Assembly (NCBI GenBank): GCA_032719365.1
Contig: CM064872.1
Coordinates: 20,863,572 to 20,927,571 of the forward strand
Length of the DNA: 64,000 nt
Source: Prinsepia uniflora
Lineage: Eukaryota > Streptophyta > Magnoliopsida > Rosales > Rosaceae
Direction of reading: 5' to 3'
Below the pieces are notes generated by a model. That model was not told the DNA's origin. It worked only from the letters and a program-made list of their open reading frames with translations, and ran no database searches. The translations under genes were made by a program, and so were the position numbers. This document shows, piece by piece, positions 1-10,921 of this stretch. Positions within the stretch are counted from its first letter, which is position 1. The number at the start of each line of letters is the position of its first letter.

Positions 1-2302
1 AACCATTGCTCAGTCTGTCATCACTGAGCGATCCTTCGACGACCACCCACCGAGGCTCCAAACACTGCTCGGTGGTCTTCCGTCAAACTCACAGCACTCG
101 GTGACAGAGTCAGGGTGACCGCTTAATGTTCTTTTCTCCCAGCCGTTCGTAAAGGCCCCAAAACTCTCCAAGGACCACTAGCATTCGTTTTTTTCTTTTC
201 TCCCACTAAGCGGCCATGCCAGATCTTCCATGGCCACCCAGGACCACTGCTTTGGGTAGCGGTCCACCGACCAGGAGCTCACGGTGTGGTTACTGCCATT
301 CTCGGGGCTGAGGACTCGGTTTAGCATGGCCCATCCAGCAATCGAGGCCTACTCGGCCACACACAAAAAAAAACAAACAAACAACCTTTCATTTAATTTT
401 TGGGCTTGGTTTCTTACCCTTTTTTTCGGCACACCGAGCAGCCTACAAACCTTGGCCAAACCCACTGGGACAACAAAAATATTAAAAAAAATCAGTAGAG
501 CATCCCAATTTTCTTTGGGCCCATGCACTGCCCCTCATTCTTTCTGGACCTAGCATGTTGTTTCCTACACCTACTACCAAGCGGCCCACTTACAAAAAAA
601 AAAATTAAACATATTCTACTTTTAGGCTCTTGCACCCGACCTACTCTATTTTGGACTCTTACTTCTCGGTCCACAAATGGCCCACCGAGAGGTCACGGTC
701 TACTCGGTCAAATTTTTTTTTCCATGGTCACTTACTATTTTTAGGCTCACCGAGCAGTCAATTTACCTTGGCCTAGACTGCCCACTCGGTCTTCCCAAAT
801 ACACAAATTACAGAATTTGTTTTTGGGCCTTACATTTCATTTTTGAGGGAGCCACCGAGCGGTCTAGCCCAATCGGTCCTCCAAACAAAAAACACACTTT
901 TTTTTTTGTTTGGACCAAAACACACTCAGCCCAATAAAAAAAATAAAAAAAATAACTTTTTATTTTATTTTGGGCTTGGGACTTACATTTGTTTTACCCC
1001 ACCGAACGACCTACTCAACTCAGCCGAAACTCACTTGGCCCATTCGGCTAAAACAACTCGGCCACAAAAAAAAAAGAACATAAAACTTTTTTGTTTTGGA
1101 CTTTTACACTTCGGCATCAAATCATTCCACCGAGCGGTTAAACCAACTAGGCCCATAAGTCGATATCACAATCAACACTACTCTGCCCTGACAAATCGGA
1201 TGAGCGGCCAACCACCCTCGGCTATCCAGGCGGACATCCAACCTAACTTCTGTCTCAGTATAACCACTATCCGAATAGGTTTTGCTCTGCTCTTCCACTA
1301 CAGTTTGGAGGTACCAACTTGGCTCACACCACAAACTCTACTTTTCATTTCGTCACACTTCCATGGCACCAACTCGGCTTACACCACAGAAGACCTCGTA
1401 ATACGTTTCTGAAAAACTAGGTAACGCTTCCAAACATAAACTCATGAACATCATAAGCATACATGACAAACATACACGAAATCATACATGCCAAGTATAC
1501 ATGTCGAACATACATGCACTCATACATATTAGGCATACATAAACTCATACATACAACATTCGGCCTAAGACTTAAACAAAAAAGTCAGAGTACATGCACC
1601 CGGCCTACACTTAACTCTCGGCCTTTTCTCAAAACTTTACCGAGCTACTCGACACATTAATGAGTTTACATCCGCTCAACACATTACACAGCTAGTAAAC
1701 ATTTGGCCTCGACTCGAACATTAGAGTCGGAGTACAGGAAACTCGGCCTACACTCAAACCTTGGGCATACGACTCAAACATTCAAGTTGGAGTACAGGCC
1801 ACTCGGCCTATACTCAACACCTGGCTTCGACTCAAAGATTTGAGTCAGAGTACAGGTGCACACAACCTACACTCAACACTCGGCCTATGCTCAACACATT
1901 ACCGAACTACTCAACACATTACCGAGTATACATCTTTTTAATACATACCGAGCATATATTCTCTCAATACATTACTGAGGCTCTCAAAAAAATCACTGAG
2001 CCCAAAATCAAAGTTAAACATAACTATCATGCCAACTGGCACACAAACAACATAAAATAATTCCAAGGCTTCAAGCTCGTACATGGGATCATACTCATTG
2101 GGGGACTACCAAAGCATAATCATTATAAAACCACTGGCTCAGACGTACAAAAAACTACAACGGTCTTCCTTTCAGTATCCTACCTCGAGCGAGGACTTGA
2201 GGGGCTCATAATAGTACACTGAGCAAAACAACTGATGAAAACAAAGGAGGAAGTCCTTAATAGAGGTAGTCCAACTCAGTCAAGAACTTGGGGGACTTCT
2301 AT
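1..2302 (+). mobile_element. Non-coding 3' internal region of a Tat-like Ty3/gypsy element (partial)
   Basis: This stretch precedes an LTR-like sequence and ends in a purine-rich tract (GAACTTGGGGGACTT at about 2284-2298) that looks like a polypurine primer site. It holds many dispersed copies of short motifs such as ACCGAGCGGTC and ACTCGGCC, and from about 1440 to 1960 degenerate CATACAT and CTCAACACATTACCGA repeats. A 189-codon open frame at 843-1412 is low in complexity and resembles no family I know, so I do not call it a gene. Long repeat-rich stretches between pol and the 3' LTR are known from the Tat/Ogre/Retand lineage; that placement is inference. Confidence 0.45.
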
Positions 2303-2761
2303 TGTCACCATATTGGAATGAGCAACGGACTTGTCAAATACTACATTGGACCAAGTAATACGCTTGTCCAGAAGGCTTTGAAGATCGCATAAGGCTCACC
2401 ATCAAGGTCCACTGCCAAGGCTCATCTTGAAGACCCATCACTAAAGCCCATATTTGGGTTCCACCACCTTAACCTAATATTGCCTATATAAGGAGCACTA
2501 TCACCCTTATTTGAGGGATCCCCACTCTTTCACTAGAGAAACCTCTCTTTCTAGACTTTAGAGCTCCCACCTCTCTCTACATTTACTTTCTCTCTCTAAA
2601 TGCTATAAGTCTATTGTATTATGTACACAAACACTATTGTACTAATGAGAATGAGATAACACCGTGGACATAGCCCAATTTGGGTAAACCACGTACATGT
2701 TTGTGTTTTTGGGTGTGTGTGGTCTTCCTACTTCTAAGTTGGAACATATTATGGTTCAACA
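2303..2761 (+). repeat. Probable 3' (or solo) LTR, Tat-like
   Basis: Starts TGTCACC directly after the polypurine-like tract and ends CA at 2761. A TATA-like box (TATATAAG, 2485-2492) is followed by a CT-rich leader. The later part contains a CACCGTGGACATAGCC segment of the sort found near the end of many plant LTRs. No matching 5' LTR lies in the window, so the boundaries rest on motifs alone and the right edge could be off by several bases. Confidence 0.5.
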
Positions 2762-2773
2762 ATGAGGAAAGAA

Positions 2774-3365
2774 CTAAAGAAGTTCATGTTGGAGAATTAT
2801 TGACAAGATTTTTTTTCTCAAGTATCAAAACTTGAGATAGAATGACTTATATGTGGAAGAGTATACGGTGGTGCTTGACAACCTTTGAATGCTTTGTGAC
2901 ATCAATGAGCCGGAGGAGCAAAAAATTGCACATTACATTGGGGGTCTACGCTCGGAGATTGTTCATATTGTGCAGTTGCAGCCATATTGGACCTACAATG
3001 ACGTTATGACGTTGGCATTGAATGTGGAGAAAAAAAGTAAAGAAAGCCATGGTAGTAGTTCAAAGTCTTGGCCAAAAGATGGAAGAGAAGGCAGCAAGAC
3101 TCGTGAAAATGTTTCCACTCCCAATGCAAGTTCATCAAGTAATGTGAAAACTTTTAAATCTTCCAAGAAAGATGGAATGGTAAGTGCCAGTCGATCCTCT
3201 ACCATTCGGTGCATTAAATGTCAGGGTTGGGGACATATTACATCTGATTGCCCGAATAGAAAAAATGTTACTCTTTTGGAAGAAGTAGACAAAGACATTG
3301 AAGAAGATGATATTGTTGATAACCGTCCCAAGATTGATGAAGATATCACTTATGGAGATGAATGA
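2774..3365 (+). pseudogene. gag: Ty3/gypsy gag remnant with zinc knuckle
   Basis: Capsid/nucleocapsid remnant of a Ty3/gypsy element. The longest open part is 2889-3365 (158 residues), and recognisable gag sequence extends upstream to about 2774 through stop codons. It reads EEQKIAHYIGGLRSEI and then VQLQPYWTYNDV, typical of plant chromovirus gag, followed by a basic, Ser-rich linker. A CCHC knuckle (CIKCQGWGHITSDC) lies near residue 108 of the open part. The next pieces of the same element follow directly. It is dead: there are stops at the amino end and no intact start. Confidence 0.8.
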
Positions 3366-3371
3366 GAAAGC

Positions 3372-4400
3372 TTGGTTATCCGACAAAGCTTGAATGCAAT
3401 CCATGTGGCGGAAGAAGATTGGCTCCACAACAATATTTTCCATATGAGATGCACGTCAATTGAGAAGGAGTGCAACGTGATTATTGATGGCGGAGGTTTC
3501 AAAAATGTAGTAACAACTACAATGGTGGAGAAGCTCAACCTCAAAACCACGAATCATTCTCATCCTTAAAAGCTATCATGGAAGGGAAACGAGGATGGTG
3601 TTACAGTTGTATCAGGTACCATAAAAATGGAAAGCAATCCAAAGCCTAAAAAAATAAAAGGGAGTAATCTACTCTCTAGATCTGACTTCGTTGCTGTAAT
3701 GAAGGAAACTCAAGAAATATATGCCCTTGTGGTGGTGGAAGAAAATGAAGCAAAGACCCAAGTCCCTCCAATCATACAACCATTACTCCAAGAATTTGAA
3801 GATGTTGTGTCAAAAGAAATCCAAGCTGGCCTTCCACCAATGCGAGGCATCGTGGTGGATCCTAATAAAGTGGAAGCCATTACAAGTTGGCCTATTCTAA
3901 TTTTTATTCATGACATTCGAAACTATCATGGCCTTGCTTTTTTTTACCGAAGATTCCTCAAGGGATTCAGCACTATCATTGATCCAATCACCGAATGCTT
4001 GAAAGGAGGAAAATTTGTGTGGACACGTGAAGCACAACAAAGTTTTGAGCTTGCTAAAAAGAAGATGACGAAGACTCTTATCCTGATGCTTCCCAATTTC
4101 AACAAGGTGTTTGATTGATTGTGATGCCTCAAATGTTAGGATTGGTGCTATTCTAAGTCAAGAAGGTAAACCAATTGCCTTTCTAGTGAGAAGCTCACCA
4201 ATTCTCACTTCAGGTACTCTACTTATGATAAGGAATTTTATGCTATCGTTCGAGCTTTAAATCATTAACATCATTATCTCATATCCAAGGATTTTGTATT
4301 ATATTCGGATTATGAGCCTTTAGGATTTATTAATGGGCAACATAAGTTGAAAAGTAAGCATGCTCGTTGGGTGGAATTTCTCCAAGCCTAAAGTTTTCAT
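3372..4400 (+). pseudogene. pol: Ty3/gypsy protease / RT remnant with RT core deleted
   Basis: The protease part (3372-3569) keeps CNVIIDGGGFKNV, the usual active-site neighbourhood. The next open part (3627-4118) runs from the protease-RT linker (EFEDVVSKEIQAGLPPMRG) straight into the region after the RT palm (VEAITSWP, then YHGLAFFYRRFLKGFSTI). The whole RT core with its catalytic YxDD box is therefore missing in an in-frame deletion near 3852. RNase H sequence continues to about 4400 in changing frames with stops. The element cannot have encoded a working polymerase since that deletion. Confidence 0.75.
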
Positions 4401-4412
4401 ATCAAGCATAAG

Positions 4413-5765
4413 TTGGGAAAGCAGAACCAAGTTGATGATGCGCTTAGCCGAAGATATTCTTGTTTAAGCACAATGAAGATGAAAGTTGTGGGATTTGAAG
4501 TGTTGAAGGAGCTCTACCAAGAAGATCCAGCTTTTAAAGACATTTGGAGTGATTGTTCTAATAGATCTTGTGGAACCTATCAAATGCAAGATGTATTTCT
4601 ATTCAAAGGAATGCATTTATGTGTTTTTTATTGTTCATTGAAAGAAGCTATTGTTTTCGAAGCTCATGGTGGAGGTCTTGGAGGACACTTTGGATATACC
4701 CTTTGTCTAGTCCAAGAGCATTTCAACTAGCCTAAGATGGTGATGGATGTGTCCCGACATGTGGAAAAGTGTAGATCTTGCCATCTAGCCAAAAGTCATG
4801 GACAAAATATTGGATTATACACTCCACTTCCAGTTCCTAGTGCACCTCGGGAGGATGTTCGCATTGACTTTGTGGTCGGATTACCTCGTACTCAAAGGAG
4901 TAAGGATTCCGTTATGGTTGTTGTTGATCAGTTCTAAAAAATGGCTCACTTTGTGCCTTGTGCTAAAACTCTGGATGCTTCTCATGTAGATGATCTTTAT
5001 TTTAAGGAGATTGTCAAACTTCACGCTGTTCCAAAGAAAATCTCTTCAGATCGAGATACTAAGTTCGTCGGTCATCTTTGGGGGACTCTTTGGCAAAAGT
5101 TGGGGATTGCTCTACAGTTTAGTACGTTTCATCATCCACAAACTGATGGTTAAAGTGAAGTTGTTAATCAAAGTTTGGGTAACTTGTTGAGAAGCTTAGT
5201 GGGTACAAAGATACAAAAGTGGGATCTTGCTTTGGCTCAAGCAAAATTTACTTACAATCGCTTTAAAAGCAAAACTACAGGAGCTAGCCCTTTTGTAGTT
5301 GTTTACGGGAGAAATCCAATTAGTCCTTTGGATTTGGCTCCATTTACTACTGCTTGCTAATTTAGTGGAGACGCAGAAGTTCAAGCTAAGAATATTAAGA
5401 AGATGCATGAGCAGGTGCGTGGCCACATCATTAAGCAGAATGAGAAGTATCGAGCTCAAGCTAATAAACATAGGAAACCAGCGGCATTCAAGGAAGGCGA
5501 TTTAGTTTGGATTCATCTTTGGAAGGAGCTTTTTCCTCGTGGGCGTTTTGGGAAATTGAAACCACGAGCCTATGGTCCATTCAAAGTACTCAAGCGGGTA
5601 GGAGAAAATGCATACAAGATTGAGCTCTCAGGGAACTATGGTGTTTCGGCTACCTTCAACGTTGCAGATCTCTCTCCCTACCACGATGAAGAAACTGAAG
5701 AGAACTCGGGGACGAGTTGTCACACAGTGGAAGCGTCTGATATAAATTTTGAAGTGGACAATTAA
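4413..5765 (+). pseudogene. pol: Ty3/gypsy integrase remnant (chromovirus-type)
   Basis: Broken integrase of the same element. The zinc-binding half reads HVEKCRSCHLAKSHGQ near 4760. The catalytic core follows, with the first Asp in VRIDFVVGLPRT, the second in SSDRDTKFVG and the glutamate region HHPQTDG-stop-SEV. Stop codons fall at about 4936, 5152 and 5358. The carboxyl end (5403-5765) reads GRFGKLKPRAYGPFKVLKRVGENAYKIEL, the GPY/F-type domain usual in Reina/CRM-like chromoviruses. I see no clear chromodomain. At least three stops plus the RT deletion make it a fossil. Confidence 0.8.
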
Positions 5766-6260
5766 TCCTTTAAGGAATATGGTTAATTCATCCATCCTTA
5801 ATTCCTTGATGCATTCATCCTATTTATTAAAGCCAAGAGTTAAGTGTTTTCAAGTTCAAAGAATAATTATGTATTGTGGGTTTTCAATGAGTCATGTGTA
5901 TGTTTCCTTGAGTCATTTGTGCACCTTATTTAGTAAGGAATCAAACATATTAATGAGGGATGCTATTACTATCCTATAAATAATCTCTCTCATTTGGAGG
6001 AAGGAATCATCCAAGAATTAGTTGATAAACAATTTCTTAGTGAAAAATGTTCTTCTTAACTATCTTCTCTTATCTCTTTGGTGTATTCCATTGAGTGGCG
6101 AGTTGTTTAACTCTTATCTCTAAAGTGGATTCTTTAGAGTAACGAGTTTCCTATCCAAGAGTGTTCACTTGTGTTATTTTCTATAAATCTCCATTAATCC
6201 TGTGCCACTCTCTCCTAGTCAAATAACACCACTAAGAAAATAAATTACTTCAACACTAAT
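5766..6260 (+). other. 3' flank of the gypsy fossil, possible LTR remnant
   Basis: AT-rich sequence with no convincing reading frame. The position just after the integrase end fits an untranslated tail or a degraded 3' LTR, but I found no partner LTR in the window and no clear TG...CA ends. A CTATAAATAA box occurs near 5975. Confidence 0.25.
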
Positions 6261-7320
6261 CGACAGTCTTTTTTTTTTTTAAGTTTTTTAATTTTTTACA
6301 AGATATGAAGAATCCCAGAAAAAATCCACACAATGTTTAACATCCGAAGCAGAAGACGAGCACACGCATGAGAGGCAGAACTATACATATAAGTATAAAG
6401 TAATTAGTGATAGCAGTGTGGGTCCACCTGCTTAACAGTGGAGGAGACTTGACCTTGAGCTTCATGGCTGAATGGATTCCTTGGGTTTCAATGGTGTAAT
6501 GGATTCTTTAATTCTATCCCTATTTACAGAGCCGGAGCTTAAGGGTCAAGCACCTCTGCACATGCAGCACATGGAGCACATGCCGTACATCTGCACCGCA
6601 TATTAGACTATGGCTTGTCTTCTTTTTGAAACAAGAAAAATTTATAAACAAAAGTCTACCCTCGTCTAAGAGATTAAGTCAGAGGCACCATCCGTATTTT
6701 TAGAGGAATCCAGCCATGGCTGACAAAGAACTAGGGTGAATGTAAGGTGATTTTTAAGTAGCTCATGTCAAGTGATTAAGAACGGTTATCTTTATAAATA
6801 TTCAACTTCTTACTAACTTGTTTATTATAAAAATAAAAAAAAAAGAAATTAAAGAAGAAAAAAAACGAATTACAATTTTAGTTTGGCTAGCTTTCGTCTT
6901 TGATTAGTCTCTCTAATTTTCCAAAATTTCATTTTCATCCATGTAGGTTCCATTTGATCAATTTTAGTCGGCACAGTTCTCTGAAAATACTGATTTTATT
7001 CCTGTATCTTACTTTGATAAATTATTGTCCAGTTATGTGAAAGATCACGCACTATATAGAATTAGCCAAATTGAAACTAAAATAGATGAAATTGGTTCAT
7101 TCGTCAAACTCCAGGAAATGATTCTACTTCGGACAAATTATAGGGACTAATACGTTATGAAAGGGTTGAGTTGGTAGATCATGAAAGTAAATATATATAT
7201 TGGAAAAAGAAGGAATTTATAGTAAGATAGGAATTTTTCTCTACGCTTGGTGCGCCGACATATACAATTACAGCGTTTTGCTTTGTTTTGAAGTCTAATC
7301 TTAAAAGAAATATTTTCGTT
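6261..7320. other. Intergenic DNA upstream of the IPK2 gene
   Basis: AT-rich, with a poly-T run near 6268 and A-rich tracts around 6830-6870. I see no gene, no repeat pair and no transposon ends here. It probably includes the distal promoter of the kinase gene. Confidence 0.4.
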
Positions 7321-7323
7321 TAT

Positions 7324-7330
7324 TATAAAA
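7324..7330 (+). promoter_or_regulatory. TATA box of the IPK2 gene
   Basis: TATAAAA followed by GGAGCTCGCTC, a good plant core promoter. Transcription would start near 7355. It lies about 630 bp upstream of the start codon, leaving room for a leader exon and an intron. Confidence 0.55.
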
Positions 7331-7425
7331 GGAGCTCGCTCTTTAAATTGTGCGTTGATCGATAGCTCGATAGGAAGAAAAGGGTCATCTCTTTTGGCTT
7401 ACGGAGAATCAAGCCAGTGAAGAAG

Positions 7426-7899
7426 GTAATTAAGGATTCTTTCAGCTATATATTGTGCCACAATTTCTGTGAGAAAGTTAGGGTTTAATCTGCATACTCA
7501 TCGAAGCAAAGTATTAGCTTTCTTCGAGTCTAATGCATTATGTATGTGTTGGTAGGCGGCTATATATTGGGAAACTCGTTTATTGCCTAAGTAATCATCG
7601 TAGTGCTTATAGTGTCTTAGATCCTAAAGCAAGGCATCCGCTTTATGCTATAGTGTATACATGCATGCAGTCGGCTAGTACTTGATTGCTCTATATATAT
7701 CAGTAATTAAGTTGAGAAATTTGCAGTCTCCTTCTTAAAGATGAAACCTTGTACTAGCTTCACTCTGTCTCCGGATCTCAATTTTATTGTCAATTCAAAT
7801 TTTCAATCCTTGCACTCGTAAGGTTACTATATTTATGGTTCAGGATGCAGTATGTGCGTGTTTACAAGATCTTAGATCTTAATTGTCTACTGCCTGCAG
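7426..7899 (+). other. Probable 5'UTR intron of the IPK2 gene
   Basis: A good donor (GAAG|GTAATT, exon ending at 7425) and an acceptor after a pyrimidine-rich stretch (TGCCTGCAG, ending at 7899) bracket AT-rich sequence between the TATA box and the start codon. A second possible acceptor (ATATTTAG) ends at 7954, three bases before the ATG. A 5'UTR intron would explain the distance from TATA box to coding region. The intron is inferred from splice-site sequence only. Confidence 0.45.
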
Positions 7900-7957
7900 A
7901 AGAAACAAGTATAACTGCTATTTGATAATATCTTATAATTCTCTTGATATTTAGACC

Positions 7958-8806
7958 ATGCTGAAGGTTCCCGATCATCAAGTTGCTGGCCACCAAGCCC
8001 GCGGGGGAATGCTTGGCCCTCTTGTAGATGATTCAGGGCACTTTTACAAGCCTTTTCAAAGTGGCAAGCGTGGCTCCCACGAGCTGGCATTCTATACGTC
8101 ATTCTCTACGGATACTAGGATTCCAGACCACATCCGAAAGTTCTTCCCGGACTTTCATGGCACTCGGGTTTTAGAGGCGTCTGATGGTTCTGGCATGCAT
8201 CCTCACCTTGTCCTGAAGGATATTACCTCAGGTCGAACCAATCCATCCATCGGAGACATTAAAATCGGTTCCAGAACATGGTACCCTCAAGCTACTGAAG
8301 AATATATCCGAAAGTGCTTTAAGAAAGATAGGGAAACCACGAGTCAGGAGCTCGGATTCAGGGTATCTGGACTTCAGGTCTATGGGACCAAAGAAACTGG
8401 ATTTTGGAAGCCTGACAAGAAGCACTTTACAGACCTTACCACTGATGAGGCGAGGCTATCTCTGGGGAAGTTTGTCTCTTCTAACCCATCTACTAATTCC
8501 AAAATCAAACCAGATTGTTGTTTTGCACCGGCTGTCTATGGTGGTCCTGCTGGGATATTGACACAATTGTTGGAACTCAAGTCGTGGTTTGAGGAGCAGA
8601 CATTTTACCATTTCTATTCTTGTTCAATTCTGGTGGTGTATGAAAAGGAGTCAATAGTGCAAGGCAAGAGTCCTGGTGCTGAAATTAAACTGATTGATTT
8701 TGCGCATGCTGTTGAAGGCAAAGGCGTTATCGACCATAACTTTTTGGGCGGGCTGTGCTCCTTAATCAAGATGATCTCAGACATTATCACCACTCCTGCT
8801 ACTTGA
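7958..8806 (+). CDS. IPK2: Inositol polyphosphate multikinase (IPK2 / IPMK)
   Basis: An ATP-dependent kinase of 282 residues that phosphorylates inositol phosphates (IP3 and IP4 towards IP5) in the pathway to phytate and inositol-phosphate signals; plant homologues act in nucleus and cytoplasm. It opens with MLKVPDHQVAGH, as plant IPK2 proteins do. The inositol-phosphate-binding motif PxxxDxKxG is PSIGDIKIG (residues 96-104). The SCSIL block lies at 221-225, and the metal-binding IDF at 246-248 is followed by GVIDHNFLGGLCS. Length matches the roughly 280-300 residues of plant IPK2, and the frame is intact with no coding intron, also usual for the family. An in-frame TAG at 7952-7954 supports this start. 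It is the only ordinary gene in the window. Confidence 0.93.
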   Translation: MLKVPDHQVAGHQARGGMLGPLVDDSGHFYKPFQSGKRGSHELAFYTSFSTDTRIPDHIRKFFPDFHGTRVLEASDGSGMHPHLVLKDITSGRTNPSIGDIKIGSRTWYPQATEEYIRKCFKKDRETTSQELGFRVSGLQVYGTKETGFWKPDKKHFTDLTTDEARLSLGKFVSSNPSTNSKIKPDCCFAPAVYGGPAGILTQLLELKSWFEEQTFYHFYSCSILVVYEKESIVQGKSPGAEIKLIDFAHAVEGKGVIDHNFLGGLCSLIKMISDIITTPAT

Positions 8807-9050
8807 ACCAACTGCAAGGAGGAATGAAGTGACACCCTCTTCTAGTTTTTTTTTCCCTTCCTATGTTTCGTAGGGGATTTTGGAGTCCAGCATCATAGAT
8901 TTCAGCGTCTCTTCCCATAGTCATCCATTTTCCTTTAGCCAAAATGATACTTTCAGCTCATGATTTGAGTTCCGTTGTTGATGATGTTTGTTTCTGAATA
9001 TGTATTCTTAATTAATGTGAATGTCCTCTTATAAATAGCTTAACTTATGT
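8807..9050 (+). other. 3' untranslated region of the IPK2 gene
   Basis: T-rich sequence after the stop codon (TTTTTTTTCCC near 8848, later TTGATGATGTTTG). A TATAAATA stretch near 9031 could be the polyadenylation near-upstream element. The exact cleavage site cannot be fixed from sequence. Confidence 0.4.
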
Positions 9051-9620
9051 AGCGTTGGGCGTGGTTCGATATGATTTGATATGAACGTGATAGCAGAATC
9101 GTACTAATTAAATGTAACCGGTTCGGTACGATACGATATTCCACAATGTGATATTGATACCGGATCGTACTATACCAAATTTGTTCGGAACGATTTTGAA
9201 TTTAGGTAAAAATTTATACAAAAATTAAATAATCTATTCATAGAAAACTATTTTGTACTAAGATCTCTACTCATATGTATAATATGCTCATATGTATAAT
9301 CATTTCGTATGTAAGAGACGAATATTGTGCCTGTAAGGCCTGTATTATGTTACCAATACAGGGAAGTTCATTTACAAACACCAAAGGGCAGAAGGCAGCA
9401 ATTGAACAAAGTAAGATCTTATCAGAGACCACATTGCAATTACCTCTATTTCAGAGAAATATAACAAACAAAATAATTGAGAAGAGAAGCAACTCACCCA
9501 TTGTATATTATTGTTTGCTCCTGTAGGTCTGAATATATACTATTTGATTCTTTTTTTTTTCAGTTTGGTATAATACAGAACAGAACGATTTCGATATTTC
9601 GATATAATATACCTAGGGCT
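9051..9620. mobile_element. Possible degenerate MITE with weak inverted ends
   Basis: Left end GGGCGTGGTTCGATATGATTTG and right end ATTTCGATATAATATACC then TAGGGC are roughly complementary and rich in CGATA motifs. The GGTTCGGTACGATACGATA composition resembles plant hAT-like MITEs. I could not define exact terminal repeats or a target duplication, so this is a weak call. Confidence 0.3.
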
Positions 9621-10221
9621 AAATTTATGTGGCTATTCATGAAAGGGCATTTAGGTAATATGTATTGAACCCTAACCCTACCTATAATGGGTTATCTAAT
9701 CAATAAAGTTAACAGTCTTTTTAGCGGCAAAAACATCTCTTTATATCATTTTAGGAATTATCATTCACAACACGTTAATGATCAACATGAATAGTTTAGT
9801 AATTAGAAATTGTTCAAGGAGAGGATTATTACTCTTGAGGCCAAGTATGTTTTTGGAATCTAAATTCAATTACATAATCATTATGTTTTTTTATTGTCAA
9901 TAAAATCCTAGAAACATGTGAACCCTAGAACTATATATATATATATATATGTTGATATTGAAATTGAATTTCATACAGTTAAAATTGAATATTTGGGATT
10001 GGTTTAAATAATATATATATATATATACATGAAATTTTGTTGATTAACGACCATGAGTAAATAAATAGTAATGTTGGATTAAGCCAGAAATACATATTTA
10101 CAAGGGGCATGCCCTAGCGAGAAAGCAAGAACTCACCAAAGTGGAAGGGGATCAGCCATCCCATTTTGGGGTCCTTTTTCATCTCCCATTTATGTTTTTT
10201 TTTTTTTTTACATCTGTTTTT
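9621..10221. other. Intergenic, with two TA microsatellites
   Basis: Contains alternating TA runs at 9932-9952 and about 10009-10027 and a poly-T tract at about 10197-10209. A short AACCCTAACCCTA stretch near 9668 resembles a telo-box promoter motif, but no gene follows it. Confidence 0.4.
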
Positions 10222-10921
10222 TAATCTGATACCAGCTCTAATATTGTCAACTTTTAAAAAAATTAAATTTTTTAAAAATAAATTAAAAATTAAAATCAGA
10301 ACTTAATCGTCACACCCACTCTTGCTCATGTATATCTTTTGCTCAGTCCTTCTCGCACTCTCTTTTAATTTTTTTCTCTATCTCTCTCACTCTAAAATTC
10401 AAGATACCACAACCGCTTAGTCTTCACAGCCTCACAGTGTGACCTACGAGCATGACCTCATAGGCTTCACAACCTTACAACATCACCCACGACTTCATGG
10501 CGTCCACCGCGACCTCAAGGTGTCGCCTGTGACCTCAAGGTGTCGCCTGCGACCTCAGGTGTCGCATGCATCTTACGGCTTTGCCCATGACCTCACAACC
10601 TCTGCGGCCATCCCTATCTCTTTTTCGTCTAAATCTGATTTTTTTTTTTTTTTGGAATTACCTAAAAAAAGAGTCGCTCATAATCCTTGTAGATCTACGG
10701 CTGATTTTGAGAATTTTTTGTTGCTGAAAATTTATCTTCTGTAATTAAGGGAGAGATGTGGGAGAGATGTGGGAGAGATTGAGAAAGAGAGAGAGAGAGA
10801 GGCTAATTTTCATGGGTAGCTATTGCAGTTCTGATTTTGGTGGTTGTGTCTGTTATGATATTTGTTTTTAAAATTTTTAATTTATTAAAAAGCTAACAGT
10901 ATTAGAGTTGGTGTTAGATTA
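10222..10921. mobile_element. Non-autonomous DNA element with about 85-bp terminal inverted repeats
   Basis: The left arm, starting TAATCTGATACCAGCTCTAAT, is the imperfect reverse complement of the right arm ending ATTAGAGTTGGTGTTAGATTA. The match continues through the AT-rich part to AAAATCAGAAC. The arms enclose about 500 bp that is more GC-rich and includes a short tandem repeat. No transposase is present and I found no clear target duplication. The architecture fits a foldback or Mutator-type non-autonomous element, possibly with captured host sequence; the superfamily is not settled. Confidence 0.6.
10511..10569. repeat. Three tandem copies of a 20-bp unit
   Basis: GACCTCAAGGTGTCGCCTGT occurs at 10511-10530, again with one change at 10531-10550, and as a shortened copy at 10551-10569. 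It lies in the GC-richer interior of the inverted-repeat element. Related GACCTCA words continue on both sides. Confidence 0.8.

Noticed and set aside
843..1412. 189-codon open frame on the plus strand
   Set aside because: Low-complexity composition with poly-Lys/Asn and aromatic runs, located in a repeat-rich LTR-element tail; no domain recognised.
9660..9800. Telo-box promoter of a ribosomal-protein or snoRNA gene (AACCCTAACCCTA)
   Set aside because: No reading frame, no C/D or H/ACA boxes and no clear TATA or exon structure follow.
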